Position numbers and translations under genes: made by a program
Notes under the pieces: model-generated
Database searches by the model: none
Seen by the model: the letters and a program-made list of their open reading frames with translations, nothing else
What the model was told of the DNA's origin: nothing
In this document: positions 1 to 8,172 of the stretch, piece after piece
How the letters are laid out: each line of letters begins with the position of its first letter
How positions within the stretch are numbered: position 1 is the first letter of the stretch
Assembly (NCBI RefSeq): GCF_002930645.1
Contig: NZ_PSNW01000011.1
Location: 1 to 64,000, forward strand
Direction: 5' to 3'
Source: Solimonas fluminis
GTDB taxonomy: Bacteria; Pseudomonadota; Gammaproteobacteria; Nevskiales; Nevskiaceae
Length of the DNA stretch: 64,000 bases

Positions 1-353
1 GCTGCGCGCTGGACAAGAACTTCATCCTGCGCGGCGTGAAGTTCGAGTTCGACTCCGACCGCCTGACCGAGCCGGCCAAGCTGATCCTCAACGAAGTGGG
101 CGAAACCCTGAAGGCCTACCCGACGATCAAGGTCGACCTGGAAGGCCACACCGACTCCGTGGGCTCGGACAACTACAACCTGGGCCTGTCGGAGCGCCGT
201 GCCAACGCGGTGAAGACCTACCTGGGCGGCCGCGGCATCCCGGCCAACCGGATGAACCCGGTGGGCTACGGCGAGACCCGCCCGATCGACAGCAACGACA
301 CCGAGGCCGGCCGCGAGGAGAACCGCCGCGTGGAGCTCAAGGTGCTCGAGTAA
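1..353 (+). CDS. OmpA-family outer-membrane protein, C-terminal fragment
   Basis: This is the 3' end of a gene that begins left of the window; the reading frame starts at base 3. About 116 residues are visible and form a complete OmpA-like peptidoglycan-binding domain, with the typical GHTDSVGSDNYNLGLSERRA stretch and an ENRRVEL ending. The domain is expected to sit in the periplasm and hold an outer-membrane beta-barrel to the cell wall. The stretch is nearly identical to the end of the complete gene at 3212-4786, including the CALDKNFILRG linker, so the missing part probably carries the same TSP3 repeats and barrel. Differences such as SVGSDN for AIGSDA show it is a diverged paralogue and not an assembly copy. 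Family call is secure; the full length cannot be known here. Confidence 0.93.
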   Translation, partial: CALDKNFILRGVKFEFDSDRLTEPAKLILNEVGETLKAYPTIKVDLEGHTDSVGSDNYNLGLSERRANAVKTYLGGRGIPANRMNPVGYGETRPIDSNDTEAGREENRRVELKVLE

Positions 354-375
354 AGCAAATCTCCGCGTGGAGGGG

Positions 376-397
376 CCCCGGCGCCAGAGCGCCGGGG
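376..397 (+). other. 3'UTR hairpin of first OmpA gene
   Basis: A 9-bp perfect stem (CCCCGGCGC/GCGCCGGGG) closes a CAGA loop 22 bases after the stop codon. The second OmpA gene has the same hairpin at 4809-4830 with one C-G pair replaced by T-A. That is a compensatory change and argues that the RNA fold is kept by selection. Confidence 0.7.
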
Positions 398-431
398 ATC
401 CTGGCGAAGAGATCTGCGGTTTGATGGACCG

Positions 432-462
432 AACCCCGCCCTGCCCGGCGGGGTTTTTTCTT
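432..462 (+). terminator. Rho-independent terminator after OmpA fragment
   Basis: A 9-bp stem AACCCCGCC/GGCGGGGTT with a 6-base loop is followed by a T-rich run (TTTTCTTT). It lies about 80 bases after the stop codon and is the natural end of the first OmpA transcript. The second OmpA gene has the equivalent terminator at 4866-4893. Confidence 0.9.
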
Positions 463-524
463 TGTCCGCCCCCACGCCTTGCGCGGGGATCCCCAGCGTC
501 GTGAGTTGGCGGTGGGAACCCCCA

Positions 525-558
525 GAGGGTCGCCAGGAATGGCGACCCTCTTTTCTTT
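525..558 (+). terminator. Second tandem intrinsic terminator
   Basis: A perfect 10-bp stem GAGGGTCGCC/GGCGACCCTC with a 6-base loop is followed by TTTTCTTT. It is a second terminator downstream of the first OmpA gene. A decayed counterpart lies at 4959-4989 behind the paralogue, so the duplication included the terminators. Confidence 0.85.
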
Positions 559-573
559 GCCTGCGGTGGATCG

Positions 574-605
574 CCCCGTTGGAGCAATCCGGCGGGGGTT
601 TTTCC
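574..605 (+). terminator. Third tandem hairpin with T-run
   Basis: The stem CCCCGTTGG/CCGGCGGGG contains two G-U pairs, has a 6-base loop, and is followed by GTTTTTCC. It would insulate the next gene from readthrough. The region from 354 to 834 holds only these hairpins, a possible leader peptide and a promoter. Confidence 0.6.
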
Positions 606-719
606 TTGCCCACCCGGTCAGTTCGCGCCTACCCGTTCAGGCAATCCATGACGCACCTCTGGCCGACCCCGGACAGCAGGCGGAATGCAACCCCGCAAAC
701 TCGGACCAAAGGAGGAGGC

Positions 720-761
720 ATGGCACGCTCACTGCTTGATAATCTTGGACTTTCTCCTTGA
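720..761 (+). CDS. Possible 13-residue leader peptide
   Basis: An ATG follows a very strong Shine-Dalgarno sequence (AAAGGAGGAGGC) and opens a 13-codon frame, MARSLLDNLGLSP, ending in TGA. The ribosome-binding site is far better than that of the lipoprotein gene starting 74 bases downstream. No family is recognised. It could be a leader peptide, a tiny translated ORF or chance; the putative promoter at 791-799 lies downstream of it, so it need not be on the lipoprotein mRNA. Confidence 0.35.
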   Translation: MARSLLDNLGLSP

Positions 762-790
762 CGGACGCCTGCGGGGTCTGTCATAAGCGT

Positions 791-799
791 TGGTATAAG
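791..799 (+). promoter_or_regulatory. Extended -10 promoter candidate for Ig-like lipoprotein
   Basis: TGGTATAAG matches the extended -10 pattern TGnTATAAT at seven of eight fixed positions, in a locally AT-rich patch 36 bases before the ATG at 835. A TTGACG hexamer at 758-763 could be the -35 of an alternative promoter with CATAAG as its -10. Neither has been tested. Confidence 0.4.
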
Positions 800-834
800 T
801 AAATAGTCGAAACTTCAGCTTGGGGATCCCTCTC

Positions 835-3186
835 ATGAGAGACAGCGTTCGCTTCTTCCAACCTCGCGCCGTGCTGCTGCTGGCAGCCCTGGTGCTCACG
901 GCCTGCGGAGGCGGCGGCGGTGCCCGCAGCCCCGATCTGCCCTTCCCCGAACTGTTGAGCTTCAGCGTCTCCTGCGCGCCGACGCCCGACCCGCTGGAAG
1001 TCAACCAGACCTCGACCTGCGCCCCGGTCGCCGGTAGCTGCCAATACCGGGAAGTGCTGGCCTCCGGCAACACGCGCGTCGTCAACCGCGACTGCCCGGC
1101 CGTGAGCTGGTCCAGCTCCGCGCCTTCGGTCGCCACCATCAGCGACACCGGCGTGATCACCGGCGTTGCCGCCGGCACCGCGACCGTCACCGGATCGATC
1201 GATGGCGTCGCGCAGACCGTGCCGGTGCGCATCATCGAGGCCACCCTGGTCGATGCCCAGATTTCCTGCGCCCCCAACAGCATCAACCAGGGCGCCACTT
1301 CGCAGTGTTCGGTGATCGGCCAGTGCGACTACGAGCTCAATGGCCAGCCGGTTGAGCGCCCCTGCCCGGCCGCCGCCTGGTCCACCAACCTCGGCACGAT
1401 CAACGCTTCCACCGGCGCCTACACCGGCACCGCCGTGGGCACGGCGACCATCACCGCGCAGATCGGCCGCCTCACGCGTACCACGCAGATCGCCGTGCGG
1501 GAAACCTGCCTGCAGAGCATCGTCGTCTCCACCGTACCGGCCGGCACCACCAGTGTCATCGCCGGCAACAACGTGGTCTACGCGGCCACGGCCCTCTACC
1601 GCAACGGCACTTCGGGTCCGGTCACCTCGACCACGACCTTCAGCAGCAACAAGCCGAACGTCGGCAGCTTCCCGGCAGGCGTCGGCCAGTCCACGCTGAG
1701 CACCAACCCGGCGCTGGCGGCCCAGGATGTCGTGACCGTCACCGGCACCTACAGCGGCACCACGGAAATCTGCCCGGGCGGCAGCACCACGGACAACGAG
1801 TTGCTGACGGTGATCCCGGCGCAGCTGATCGCGCTCTGCCTGGAGCCGGCGGACACCAACGGCGCCTTCGACACCTGCCGTAACGACACCGGCGCCTGCG
1901 TCACCGCGCCGGTGCAGCTCTCCATCGACAGCAAGCGCCAGCTGCGCCTGCGCGCCCGCTACGAGGCCGGAGCGGTCGACCGGGAGTGCAACGTCACCAA
2001 TGCCGCCGACAGCAGCTTCACGTCCGACGCTCCGGCGATCGCTTCCGTCACCAATGACGTGACCACCGGCCGCGGCGAGCTGACCGCCAACGGCGAAGGC
2101 AGCACGACCATCAAGGGCTCGGCGGTCATTGCCGGCGTCCGGCAGAACGCCAACGACCTGACCGTCAACGTGACCCTCAACGAGGTCCTGGGCGGCAACA
2201 GCGTCACCGTGTCGGCCAAGAGCCTTTCGATCCCGGGCGAGCCGAGCAAGTTCGCCTGCGTCGGCGCCACCGACCTGGTCGGCGGCCTCACCGACAGCTC
2301 GCGCCTCCAGGGCGTCCAGCGCCTCTACGCCGGCGCCCGCTTCTGCACCCCGAGCCAGCGCGTCGACGGCGAGTGCCAGACCTTCATCGACGGCGACACC
2401 TATCGCGACGTCACCAACGATGACGGCTTCCTCGCACCGAACGAGCCCGGCAACCGCATCAACTGGGAACAGTCGCCCGGCTACTGGAACGGCGAGGCCT
2501 GCGTGGCGACGCTGCCGGCTTCTCTGCCCATCGGCGGCGGCGCCCCCGCCATCGTCGGCGACAACCTGACCCCGGCGGCCGACTATGCCGCGGGCAACCG
2601 CGCAGCGGGCCAGAACGGTGTCGTGGTCGGCACCGGCAACCTGCGCCTGGGCTTCGCCTGCGTCACCGCCGAGTACACCAACCCGCGCTCCGCGACCAAC
2701 AAGGACCTCGACGGCATGACCGTGCTGGTGCTGCCGGTCACCAACGACGTGCTGCTGGGTTCGTCCAACGACCAGGACGCCACGCAGCTCTGCGCGGCCC
2801 TGGAGTCGGTCTTCATGCTCGGCGGCTCGCCCAACGGCGGCAGCGGTGTCGTGACCCAGGTCCTGAGCGCCGTGACGGAGATCGTCAATCCGATCCTGCA
2901 GGCGCTGGCCTCGGGCGACGAGCCGGGCAATACCGGCCCGATCCCGGTGGACGACATCGTCGAGGGGCTGCTGGGCGCTCTCGCCGATCCGCTGACCCAG
3001 ACGCTGTTCGCGACGCCGCTGGGAGACCTGGTCGCGCTGCTCGACAACACCGTCTATGCACCGTTGCTTTGCGGCGTCGATACGCTGCTGACGGCCATCC
3101 TCAATGCGGATCCGGCAGCGATCGGCGGCGCACAGCTCTGCGTGCCGGAAGAGCCGACGTTCCCCTTTCCGTTTGCGGCGCCTTAA
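835..3186 (+). CDS. Ig-like (BIG2-type) repeat lipoprotein, 783 aa
   Basis: The N-terminus is a lipoprotein signal peptide ending in the lipobox LTAC followed by five glycines, so the mature protein should be lipid-anchored, probably in the outer membrane. Residues about 45-230 hold at least two bacterial Ig-like repeats, with the signatures WSSSAPSVATISDTGVITGV and GTATVTG; a third, weaker one follows around residues 380-450 (SDAPAIASV). Paired cysteines recur in the N-terminal half. The C-terminal third has no family I recognise and contains a long acidic/hydrophobic segment. The ATG at 835 is preferred over the TTG at 820 because it puts the basic n-region directly before the hydrophobic core. 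The gene sits between two OmpA/TSP3 porins, 25 bases ahead of the second, so it is probably co-transcribed with that porin. A surface or cell-wall role is inferred only. Confidence 0.85.
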   Translation: MRDSVRFFQPRAVLLLAALVLTACGGGGGARSPDLPFPELLSFSVSCAPTPDPLEVNQTSTCAPVAGSCQYREVLASGNTRVVNRDCPAVSWSSSAPSVATISDTGVITGVAAGTATVTGSIDGVAQTVPVRIIEATLVDAQISCAPNSINQGATSQCSVIGQCDYELNGQPVERPCPAAAWSTNLGTINASTGAYTGTAVGTATITAQIGRLTRTTQIAVRETCLQSIVVSTVPAGTTSVIAGNNVVYAATALYRNGTSGPVTSTTTFSSNKPNVGSFPAGVGQSTLSTNPALAAQDVVTVTGTYSGTTEICPGGSTTDNELLTVIPAQLIALCLEPADTNGAFDTCRNDTGACVTAPVQLSIDSKRQLRLRARYEAGAVDRECNVTNAADSSFTSDAPAIASVTNDVTTGRGELTANGEGSTTIKGSAVIAGVRQNANDLTVNVTLNEVLGGNSVTVSAKSLSIPGEPSKFACVGATDLVGGLTDSSRLQGVQRLYAGARFCTPSQRVDGECQTFIDGDTYRDVTNDDGFLAPNEPGNRINWEQSPGYWNGEACVATLPASLPIGGGAPAIVGDNLTPAADYAAGNRAAGQNGVVVGTGNLRLGFACVTAEYTNPRSATNKDLDGMTVLVLPVTNDVLLGSSNDQDATQLCAALESVFMLGGSPNGGSGVVTQVLSAVTEIVNPILQALASGDEPGNTGPIPVDDIVEGLLGALADPLTQTLFATPLGDLVALLDNTVYAPLLCGVDTLLTAILNADPAAIGGAQLCVPEEPTFPFPFAAP

Positions 3187-3211
3187 TCGATAAGCTCAGG
3201 GAAGAACAACA

Positions 3212-4786
3212 ATGAACTTCAAGCACCTGATGTGTGCAACCGCGCTGGGACTGATGCCGGTCCTGGCCATGGCCCAGACGGCCGCGCCGGCTGCCGCCGC
3301 GTCGGCACCGCCGCCGGCCCCGGTCGCCGCCGCTCCTGCCCTGGTCGAGGTACAGGACAACCGCTGGTCGCTCTGGCCCTATGCCGGCGCCGTGATGTCC
3401 GACAAGTCGGATCTCGATACCGGCCTGACGGCAGGCCTGCTGGCCACCCGACCGCTGACGAACCGCCTCGTGCTGGAACTCGGCGGCGACTACAGCAACC
3501 TGGAGACCACCAACGCCGGAGACTACGAACGCATCAGCGGTCGTGTCGGCCTGGAGGCCTTCCTCGGCAAGCCCTTCCACCCGTCGTCCTGGGATTTCCA
3601 GCCCTACGTCGCGGCAGGCGCACACTTTTCCACGGTGGATTTCCTCGGTGAAAGCACCGGCGCCTGGGGCCCCTACGGCAGCGTCGGCTTCCTGCAGCGG
3701 CTCGGCGACCTGACGATGCTCAAGCTCGAAGCCCGCTACCAGCAGGACGAGGTCCAGGAGCAGGGCAACCTGCCGGAAGAGAGCTACTACACCTGGCAGG
3801 CCTTCGCCGGCCTGCGCATTGCCCTGGGCAAGAAGCCGGGCGATGAAGACGGCGACGGCGTGCCCGACCACCTCGACAAGTGCCCGGGCACTCCCAAGGG
3901 CGTGGCGGTGTACTCCGACGGCTGCCCGACCGACCTGGACGGCGACGGCGTACCCGACTACCTCGACAAGTGCCCGGGAACCCCGAAGGGCACGGTCGTG
4001 GGCCCGGACGGCTGCCCGGCGGACTCCGACGGCGACGGCGTGCCCAACGAACTCGACAAGTGCCCCAACACGCCGCGAGGCGTGCAGGTGGGCCCGGACG
4101 GCTGTCCGATCGACAGCGACGGCGACGGCATCCCCGACGCCTACGACAAGTGCCCCAATACCCCCAAGGGCACCGTCGTCGGTCCGGATGGCTGCCCGGC
4201 GGCGGATGCCGACGGCGATGGCATCCCCGACTTCATGGACAAGTGCCCGGAGACGCCGAAGGGCGTGGCCGTGGGTCCGGACGGCTGCCCGCTGGACAGC
4301 GACGGCGACGGCATCCCGGACTACCTCGATGAATGCCCGCGCACACCGCCAGGCGCCAAGGTCCTGCCCAACGGCTGCGCCCTGACCGGCGACTGCCGTA
4401 CGCCGCGCCCGGGCGAGGCCGTGGACGCCAACGGCTGCGCGCTGGACAAGAACTTCATCCTGCGCGGCGTGAAATTCGAGTTCGACTCCGACCGCCTGAC
4501 CGAGCCAGCCAAGCTGATCCTCAACGAAGTGGGCGAGACCCTGAAGGCCTACCCGACGATCAAGGTCGATCTCGAGGGCCACACCGACGCGATCGGCTCC
4601 GACGCCTACAACCTGGGCCTGTCGGAGCGCCGCGCCAATGCCGTGAAGACCTACCTGATGGGCCGCGGCATCCCGACCGGCCGCATGAACCCGGTGGGCT
4701 ACGGCGAGACCCGCCCGATCGACTCCAACGACACCGAAGAGGGTCGCGAGAACAACCGCCGCGTGGAACTGAAGGTGTTGGAGTAA
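3212..4786 (+). CDS. OmpA-family porin with TSP3 calcium-binding repeats, 524 aa
   Basis: The protein starts with a signal peptide (cleavage after AMAQ) and an Ala/Pro-rich linker. An OmpA-like eight-stranded barrel region follows at residues about 45-205. Residues about 210-395 carry six thrombospondin type 3 repeats of 29-30 residues with the core DxDGDGxPDxxDKCPxTPKG, which bind calcium in this family. A truncated seventh repeat (GDCRTPRPGEAVDANGCAL) leads into the OmpA-like peptidoglycan-binding domain (residues about 410-524). This is the OprF-like architecture: barrel in the outer membrane, C-terminus on the cell wall. AGGGAAGA lies before the ATG. The last 116 codons are nearly identical to the fragment at the left edge. 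Confidence 0.95.
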   Translation: MNFKHLMCATALGLMPVLAMAQTAAPAAAASAPPPAPVAAAPALVEVQDNRWSLWPYAGAVMSDKSDLDTGLTAGLLATRPLTNRLVLELGGDYSNLETTNAGDYERISGRVGLEAFLGKPFHPSSWDFQPYVAAGAHFSTVDFLGESTGAWGPYGSVGFLQRLGDLTMLKLEARYQQDEVQEQGNLPEESYYTWQAFAGLRIALGKKPGDEDGDGVPDHLDKCPGTPKGVAVYSDGCPTDLDGDGVPDYLDKCPGTPKGTVVGPDGCPADSDGDGVPNELDKCPNTPRGVQVGPDGCPIDSDGDGIPDAYDKCPNTPKGTVVGPDGCPAADADGDGIPDFMDKCPETPKGVAVGPDGCPLDSDGDGIPDYLDECPRTPPGAKVLPNGCALTGDCRTPRPGEAVDANGCALDKNFILRGVKFEFDSDRLTEPAKLILNEVGETLKAYPTIKVDLEGHTDAIGSDAYNLGLSERRANAVKTYLMGRGIPTGRMNPVGYGETRPIDSNDTEEGRENNRRVELKVLE

Positions 4787-4808
4787 AGCAGCGAGCCGCG
4801 TGGAGGGC

Positions 4809-4830
4809 CCCTGGCGCCAGAGCGCCAGGG
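4809..4830 (+). other. 3'UTR hairpin of second OmpA gene
   Basis: The stem CCCTGGCGC/GCGCCAGGG closes the same CAGA loop as the hairpin at 376-397. One base pair differs, T-A here versus C-G there, with pairing kept. Confidence 0.7.
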
Positions 4831-4865
4831 ATCCTAGCGCAGCGAGTCTGCGGTTCAGATGACCG

Positions 4866-4893
4866 AACCCCGCCCTAACCCGGCGGGGTTTTC
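4866..4893 (+). terminator. Rho-independent terminator after second OmpA gene
   Basis: A 9-bp stem AACCCCGCC/GGCGGGGTT with a 7-base loop is followed by TTCTTT. It is the paralogue of the terminator at 432-462. Confidence 0.88.
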
Positions 4894-4958
4894 TTTGCGC
4901 GGCGCCCAAGCCTTGCGTGGGGATCCTTAGCGTCGTGAGTTGGCGGTTGAAACCCCGA

Positions 4959-4989
4959 GAGGGTCGCTAGGAATGGCGACCTTTTTTTT
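4959..4989 (+). terminator. Second terminator, decayed stem with 8-T run
   Basis: A six-base-pair core GGTCGC/GCGACC, extended by G-U pairs, is followed by eight Ts. It corresponds to the perfect hairpin at 525-558; the stem has partly decayed while the T-run has grown. Confidence 0.7.
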
Positions 4990-5006
4990 GCCCGCGAGGA
5001 TCGGGG

Positions 5007-5118
5007 ACGCCATCCATGGCGTGACTGCTGTTTACCCACCTACCCTCGGGGCGGCCCTCCATGGCCGCCCGTGATCCACCGCAGGCGATGCCATTCAGGC
5101 ATCGCCTGCGGTGGATCA
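5007..5118. repeat. Composite three-hairpin intergenic element, copy 1
   Basis: Three consecutive hairpins are present: ACGCCA/TGGCGT with loop TCCA (5007-5022), GGGCGGCC/GGCCGCCC with loop CTCCAT (5049-5070), and a perfect 21-bp stem at 5072-5092/5098-5118 with loop ATTCA. A second copy lies inverted at 49605-49706, with the same loops but different, still complementary stems. The gap 4787-5337 otherwise holds only terminators and short repeats. Its function is unknown; it may be a REP-like mobile palindrome. Confidence 0.75.
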
Positions 5119-5234
5119 ACCCGCGCTAACCCGGAAGGTTTTCCATGGGCTTGAGGGAGGCCAAGCGGACTGCCGGCCCATTCGTGCTGATCGTGTCAAA
5201 GCATGAACGGATTCCCTACACGGCCAGCGGCGGC

Positions 5235-5262
5235 CCATCCTTCGACAGGCTCGGGGCAAGCG
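5235..5262. repeat. Short dispersed repeat with TTCGACAGGCTC core
   Basis: The core CCTTCGACAGGCTCGGGGCA resembles a small repeat dispersed in many proteobacterial genomes (TTCGACAAGCTCAGGGCGAAC-like). A degenerate relative lies at 49876-49916. The functional meaning is not known. Confidence 0.5.
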
Positions 5263-5290
5263 GCTTTCGGCTGCGCTGATCCCCGCCCGA

Positions 5291-5314
5291 CAAAAAAGCC
5301 CGCAGCGCGGGCTT
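5291..5314 (-). terminator. Terminator after the atuF-type gene
   Basis: Read on the minus strand, the stem AGCCCGC/GCGGGCT with a 3-base loop is followed by TTTTT. It lies 24 bases beyond the carboxylase stop codon and ends the minus-strand terpene-utilisation transcript. Confidence 0.88.
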
Positions 5315-5337
5315 TCCTGTTCGCGCGAGGCGGATGC

Positions 5338-7323
5338 TCAGGGTTTTACCACCACGAGCACCTGCCGGTTCTTGACCTGCTGCCCCGCGCTGACGCTGAC
5401 CGACTCCACCACCCCCGATACCGGCAACTGCAGCTGGAACTCCATCTTCATCGCTTCCAGCACCGCCAGTGTCTGTCCCTTCTCCACGCGGTCACCGGGC
5501 TGGACGTGCACCGCGACAACCTTGCCGTCGGAATGCGCCAGCAGGCGGCCGTCGGAGCCCGCCGCAGCGGCCTGCACGGGGGCCAGCGACGCATCGCTGT
5601 AGCGCCAGCAGGCCGATTCGGCGTCGACCCAGATGCTGTCGCCATCGCGTGCCAGGCGCGCCTTGCCCTGCACCGCTTCGCAGACGTAGGAGAACTCCTG
5701 CTCCCCGCTGCGGCTGACGTCGATGCGCAGCTTCTCTTCTCCCAGCCCGATGCTGAACACGCGACCTTCCTGTGCCCGGACGTCCAGCGTGTACTCCTGC
5801 TCGCGCCACTTCAGCTTGTAGCAGGCCGGCGACTCGTGCGAGCTGTGCCAGCCGATGAACTCCGGCGCCAGGCCATGCTCCTGCGCCAGGCGCCGGGCGT
5901 CGTCCAGGTACAAGGCCACGGCCGCCAGGGCGACCTGCCGTGACGTGGGCTTGCGCGCGGCGACCGTCTCTGCCGGGAAGTATTTGCCGATGAAGGACGT
6001 GCTGAAGTCGCCCGAGGCAAAGGCCTCGTGGCCGACGATGTCGAGCAGGTAGTCGCGGTTGCTGACGACGCCCAGTAGCGTGGTGTCGCGCAGCGCCTTC
6101 AGCAGCCGCTGGCGAGCGGTCTCGCGGTCATCGCCCCAGGCGATGATCTTGGCCTGCATGGAGTCGTAGAACGGGCTGATCAACTGCCCCTCCTGCAGGT
6201 AACTGTCGACGCGGACGCCCACGCCTTGCGGAGCACGCCAGCGCAGCACCTTGCCGGTCTGCGGCAGGTAGTTCTGCTGAGGATCCTCGGCGCAGAGGCG
6301 CACCTCGATGGCCCAGCCCCTGCTGCGCCGCAGGATCTCGTCCTGCGACAGCGGCAGCCTCTCGCCCTGCGCCACGCGCAGCTGCCACTCCACCAGGTCG
6401 AGCCCGAAGACCAGCTCGGTCACCGGGTGCTCGACCTGCAGGCGGGTGTTCATCTCCAGGAAGTAGAACCGGCCATCGCGCGCCAGCATGAACTCCACGG
6501 TGCCGGCACCGACGTAGTCGACGGCCTTGGCCGCCGCAACCGCGGCTTCGCCCATGCGCTGGCGCAGGGCCTCGTCCACGGCCGGCGACAGGGCTTCTTC
6601 CACCACCTTCTGGTTGCGGCGCTGCACCGAGCAGTCGCGCTCGCCGAGGTACACCACGTTGCCGTGACGGTCGCCGAAGACCTGGATCTCGACATGGCGC
6701 GCATCGACCACGGCCTTCTCGATCAGCAGCTGGCCGCTGCCGAAGGCATTGGCGGCCTCGGAGCGGGCCGACTGGATGCTGGGCAGCAGCGCGGACTCCT
6801 CGTGCACCAGGCGCATGCCGCGCCCGCCGCCGCCCGCCGCCGCCTTCACCATCACCGGCAGGCCGACCTTTCTTGCCTCCGCCACCAGGGTCTCGTCCGA
6901 CTGGTCCTCCCCCTGGTAGCCCGGCACGCAGGGGACGCCGGCGGCGATCATGCTGATCTTGGAGGCGGACTTGTTGCCCATGGCCTCGATCGAGTGCGGA
7001 TCCGGCCCGATGAACACGAGGCCGGCATCCTGCACCGCCTGGGCGAAATCCCCGCGCTCGGACAGGAAGCCGTAGCCCGGGTGCACCGCTTCGGCGCCAC
7101 TCTGCCTCGCCGCCGCGATCAGCTTGTCGATGGCGAGGTAGGACTCCTTCACCGGCGCAGGGCCGATGTGCACGGCCTCGTCGGCCTCCAGGACATGCAT
7201 CGCGTCGCGATCGGCGTCGCTGTAGACGGCGACGGTGCGGTAGCCGAGCTGCTTCGCGCCGCGGATCACGCGGACGGCGATTTCGCCACGGTTGGCGACG
7301 AGTATCTTGGTGAATCGGGCCAT
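5338..7323 (-). CDS. atuF: Geranyl-CoA carboxylase alpha (biotin) subunit, AtuF-type, 661 aa
   Basis: This is the biotin-bearing subunit of an acyl-CoA carboxylase. It carboxylates its own biotin with ATP and bicarbonate and passes the carboxyl group to the beta subunit. Biotin carboxylase occupies residues 1 to about 450, with the N-terminal KILVANRGEIAVRVIR and the ATP-grasp GGGGRGM loop. A BT-type linker follows, and the C-terminal biotinyl domain contains EAMKMEF with the modified lysine. The length of 661 residues matches AtuF of Pseudomonas as I remember it. Sequence alone does not separate it from the methylcrotonyl-CoA enzyme; the geranyl call rests on the AtuA, AtuC and AtuE neighbours. 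The start at 7323 is supported by AGAGGCAG upstream and by the MARFTKILVANR start. It follows the hydratase gene by 22 bases. Confidence 0.88.
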   Translation of the reverse strand: MARFTKILVANRGEIAVRVIRGAKQLGYRTVAVYSDADRDAMHVLEADEAVHIGPAPVKESYLAIDKLIAAARQSGAEAVHPGYGFLSERGDFAQAVQDAGLVFIGPDPHSIEAMGNKSASKISMIAAGVPCVPGYQGEDQSDETLVAEARKVGLPVMVKAAAGGGGRGMRLVHEESALLPSIQSARSEAANAFGSGQLLIEKAVVDARHVEIQVFGDRHGNVVYLGERDCSVQRRNQKVVEEALSPAVDEALRQRMGEAAVAAAKAVDYVGAGTVEFMLARDGRFYFLEMNTRLQVEHPVTELVFGLDLVEWQLRVAQGERLPLSQDEILRRSRGWAIEVRLCAEDPQQNYLPQTGKVLRWRAPQGVGVRVDSYLQEGQLISPFYDSMQAKIIAWGDDRETARQRLLKALRDTTLLGVVSNRDYLLDIVGHEAFASGDFSTSFIGKYFPAETVAARKPTSRQVALAAVALYLDDARRLAQEHGLAPEFIGWHSSHESPACYKLKWREQEYTLDVRAQEGRVFSIGLGEEKLRIDVSRSGEQEFSYVCEAVQGKARLARDGDSIWVDAESACWRYSDASLAPVQAAAAGSDGRLLAHSDGKVVAVHVQPGDRVEKGQTLAVLEAMKMEFQLQLPVSGVVESVSVSAGQQVKNRQVLVVVKP

Positions 7324-7345
7324 GGGTTCTGCCTCTTCTCTTTTT

Positions 7346-8155
7346 CTAGTTCTGCGCCCACTTGGGCGCACGCTTCTGCATGAAGGCCGCGATGCCTTCC
7401 GGCGCCTCCGGTCCGCGAACGCAGGATGCGAACTTCCGCGCCGCATCATCCAGCACAGCGTCCATGTCGAGCTTGCCGACGTTGAGCAGGATCTGCTTGG
7501 TGAGGGCATTGGCCTGCGGCGCGCAGTTCACCACCTGCGACAACGCGTCCTTGAGCTTGGCCTGCAGTTCCTCCTCGTCGGAGAAGCTTTCATGTACCAG
7601 CCCCAGCCGCAGGGCCTCGGCACCGCGGAACTGGGCGCCGGTCAGGCAAAGGCGGCGCGCCTGCGTCAGGCCGATGCGCTCCACCACGAAGGGCGCGATC
7701 TGCGCCGGCGGCAGGCCGCGCGTGGTCTCGGGCATGCCGAACTTGGCCTCGGCGTGGGCAAAGGCGATGTCGGAGACGCAGGCCAAGCCGAAGCCGCCGC
7801 CCAGCACCGCCCCCTCGCAGACCGCGATCACCACCTGAGGCGCCGCGCTGACCTGGCGCAGCATCACGCCGAAGGAGCGGTTCATGGCGACAATGGGATC
7901 GGCCTCGCCCGGCGCCGGCGGCTTCATGCCACCCGCCATCATGCCCTTGAGGTCCGCGCCGGCGCAGAAGTGGCCGCCGGCGCCACGCAGCACCACGGCG
8001 CGCACCGCGGACTCGCGAATGGATTCGAATACGCTGGCTATCTCGGCCAGCAGCTCCGGCGTCATCGCGTTGCGCGACTCCGGGCGATTGAAGGTGACAT
8101 GCAGCACGCCGCTGTCGAGGTTCAGCAGCAGGTTTTTGCACTCGGGTAGGTTCAT
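7346..8155 (-). CDS. atuE: Enoyl-CoA hydratase, AtuE-type isohexenylglutaconyl-CoA hydratase, 269 aa
   Basis: A crotonase-fold protein. The oxyanion-hole segments HFCAGADL (residues about 61-68) and GAVLGGGFGLAC (residues about 113-124) are present, and FGMPETTRGLPP follows with the glutamate usual in active hydratases. In the acyclic-terpene pathway the enzyme hydrates isohexenyl-glutaconyl-CoA made by geranyl-CoA carboxylase. Placement between atuC- and atuF-type genes supports this; by sequence alone it could equally serve leucine catabolism. The start at 8155 has AAGGAG seven bases upstream, and the upstream extension runs into a palindromic repeat. Confidence 0.85.
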   Translation of the reverse strand: MNLPECKNLLLNLDSGVLHVTFNRPESRNAMTPELLAEIASVFESIRESAVRAVVLRGAGGHFCAGADLKGMMAGGMKPPAPGEADPIVAMNRSFGVMLRQVSAAPQVVIAVCEGAVLGGGFGLACVSDIAFAHAEAKFGMPETTRGLPPAQIAPFVVERIGLTQARRLCLTGAQFRGAEALRLGLVHESFSDEEELQAKLKDALSQVVNCAPQANALTKQILLNVGKLDMDAVLDDAARKFASCVRGPEAPEGIAAFMQKRAPKWAQN

Positions 8156-8172
8156 TCCTTTCTCCTTCTTTT

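Noticed and set aside
3101-4909. A 602-codon minus-strand frame opposite the OmpA/TSP3 gene
   Set aside because: It mirrors the TSP3 repeats; it has no family resemblance, and the plus-strand gene is certain.
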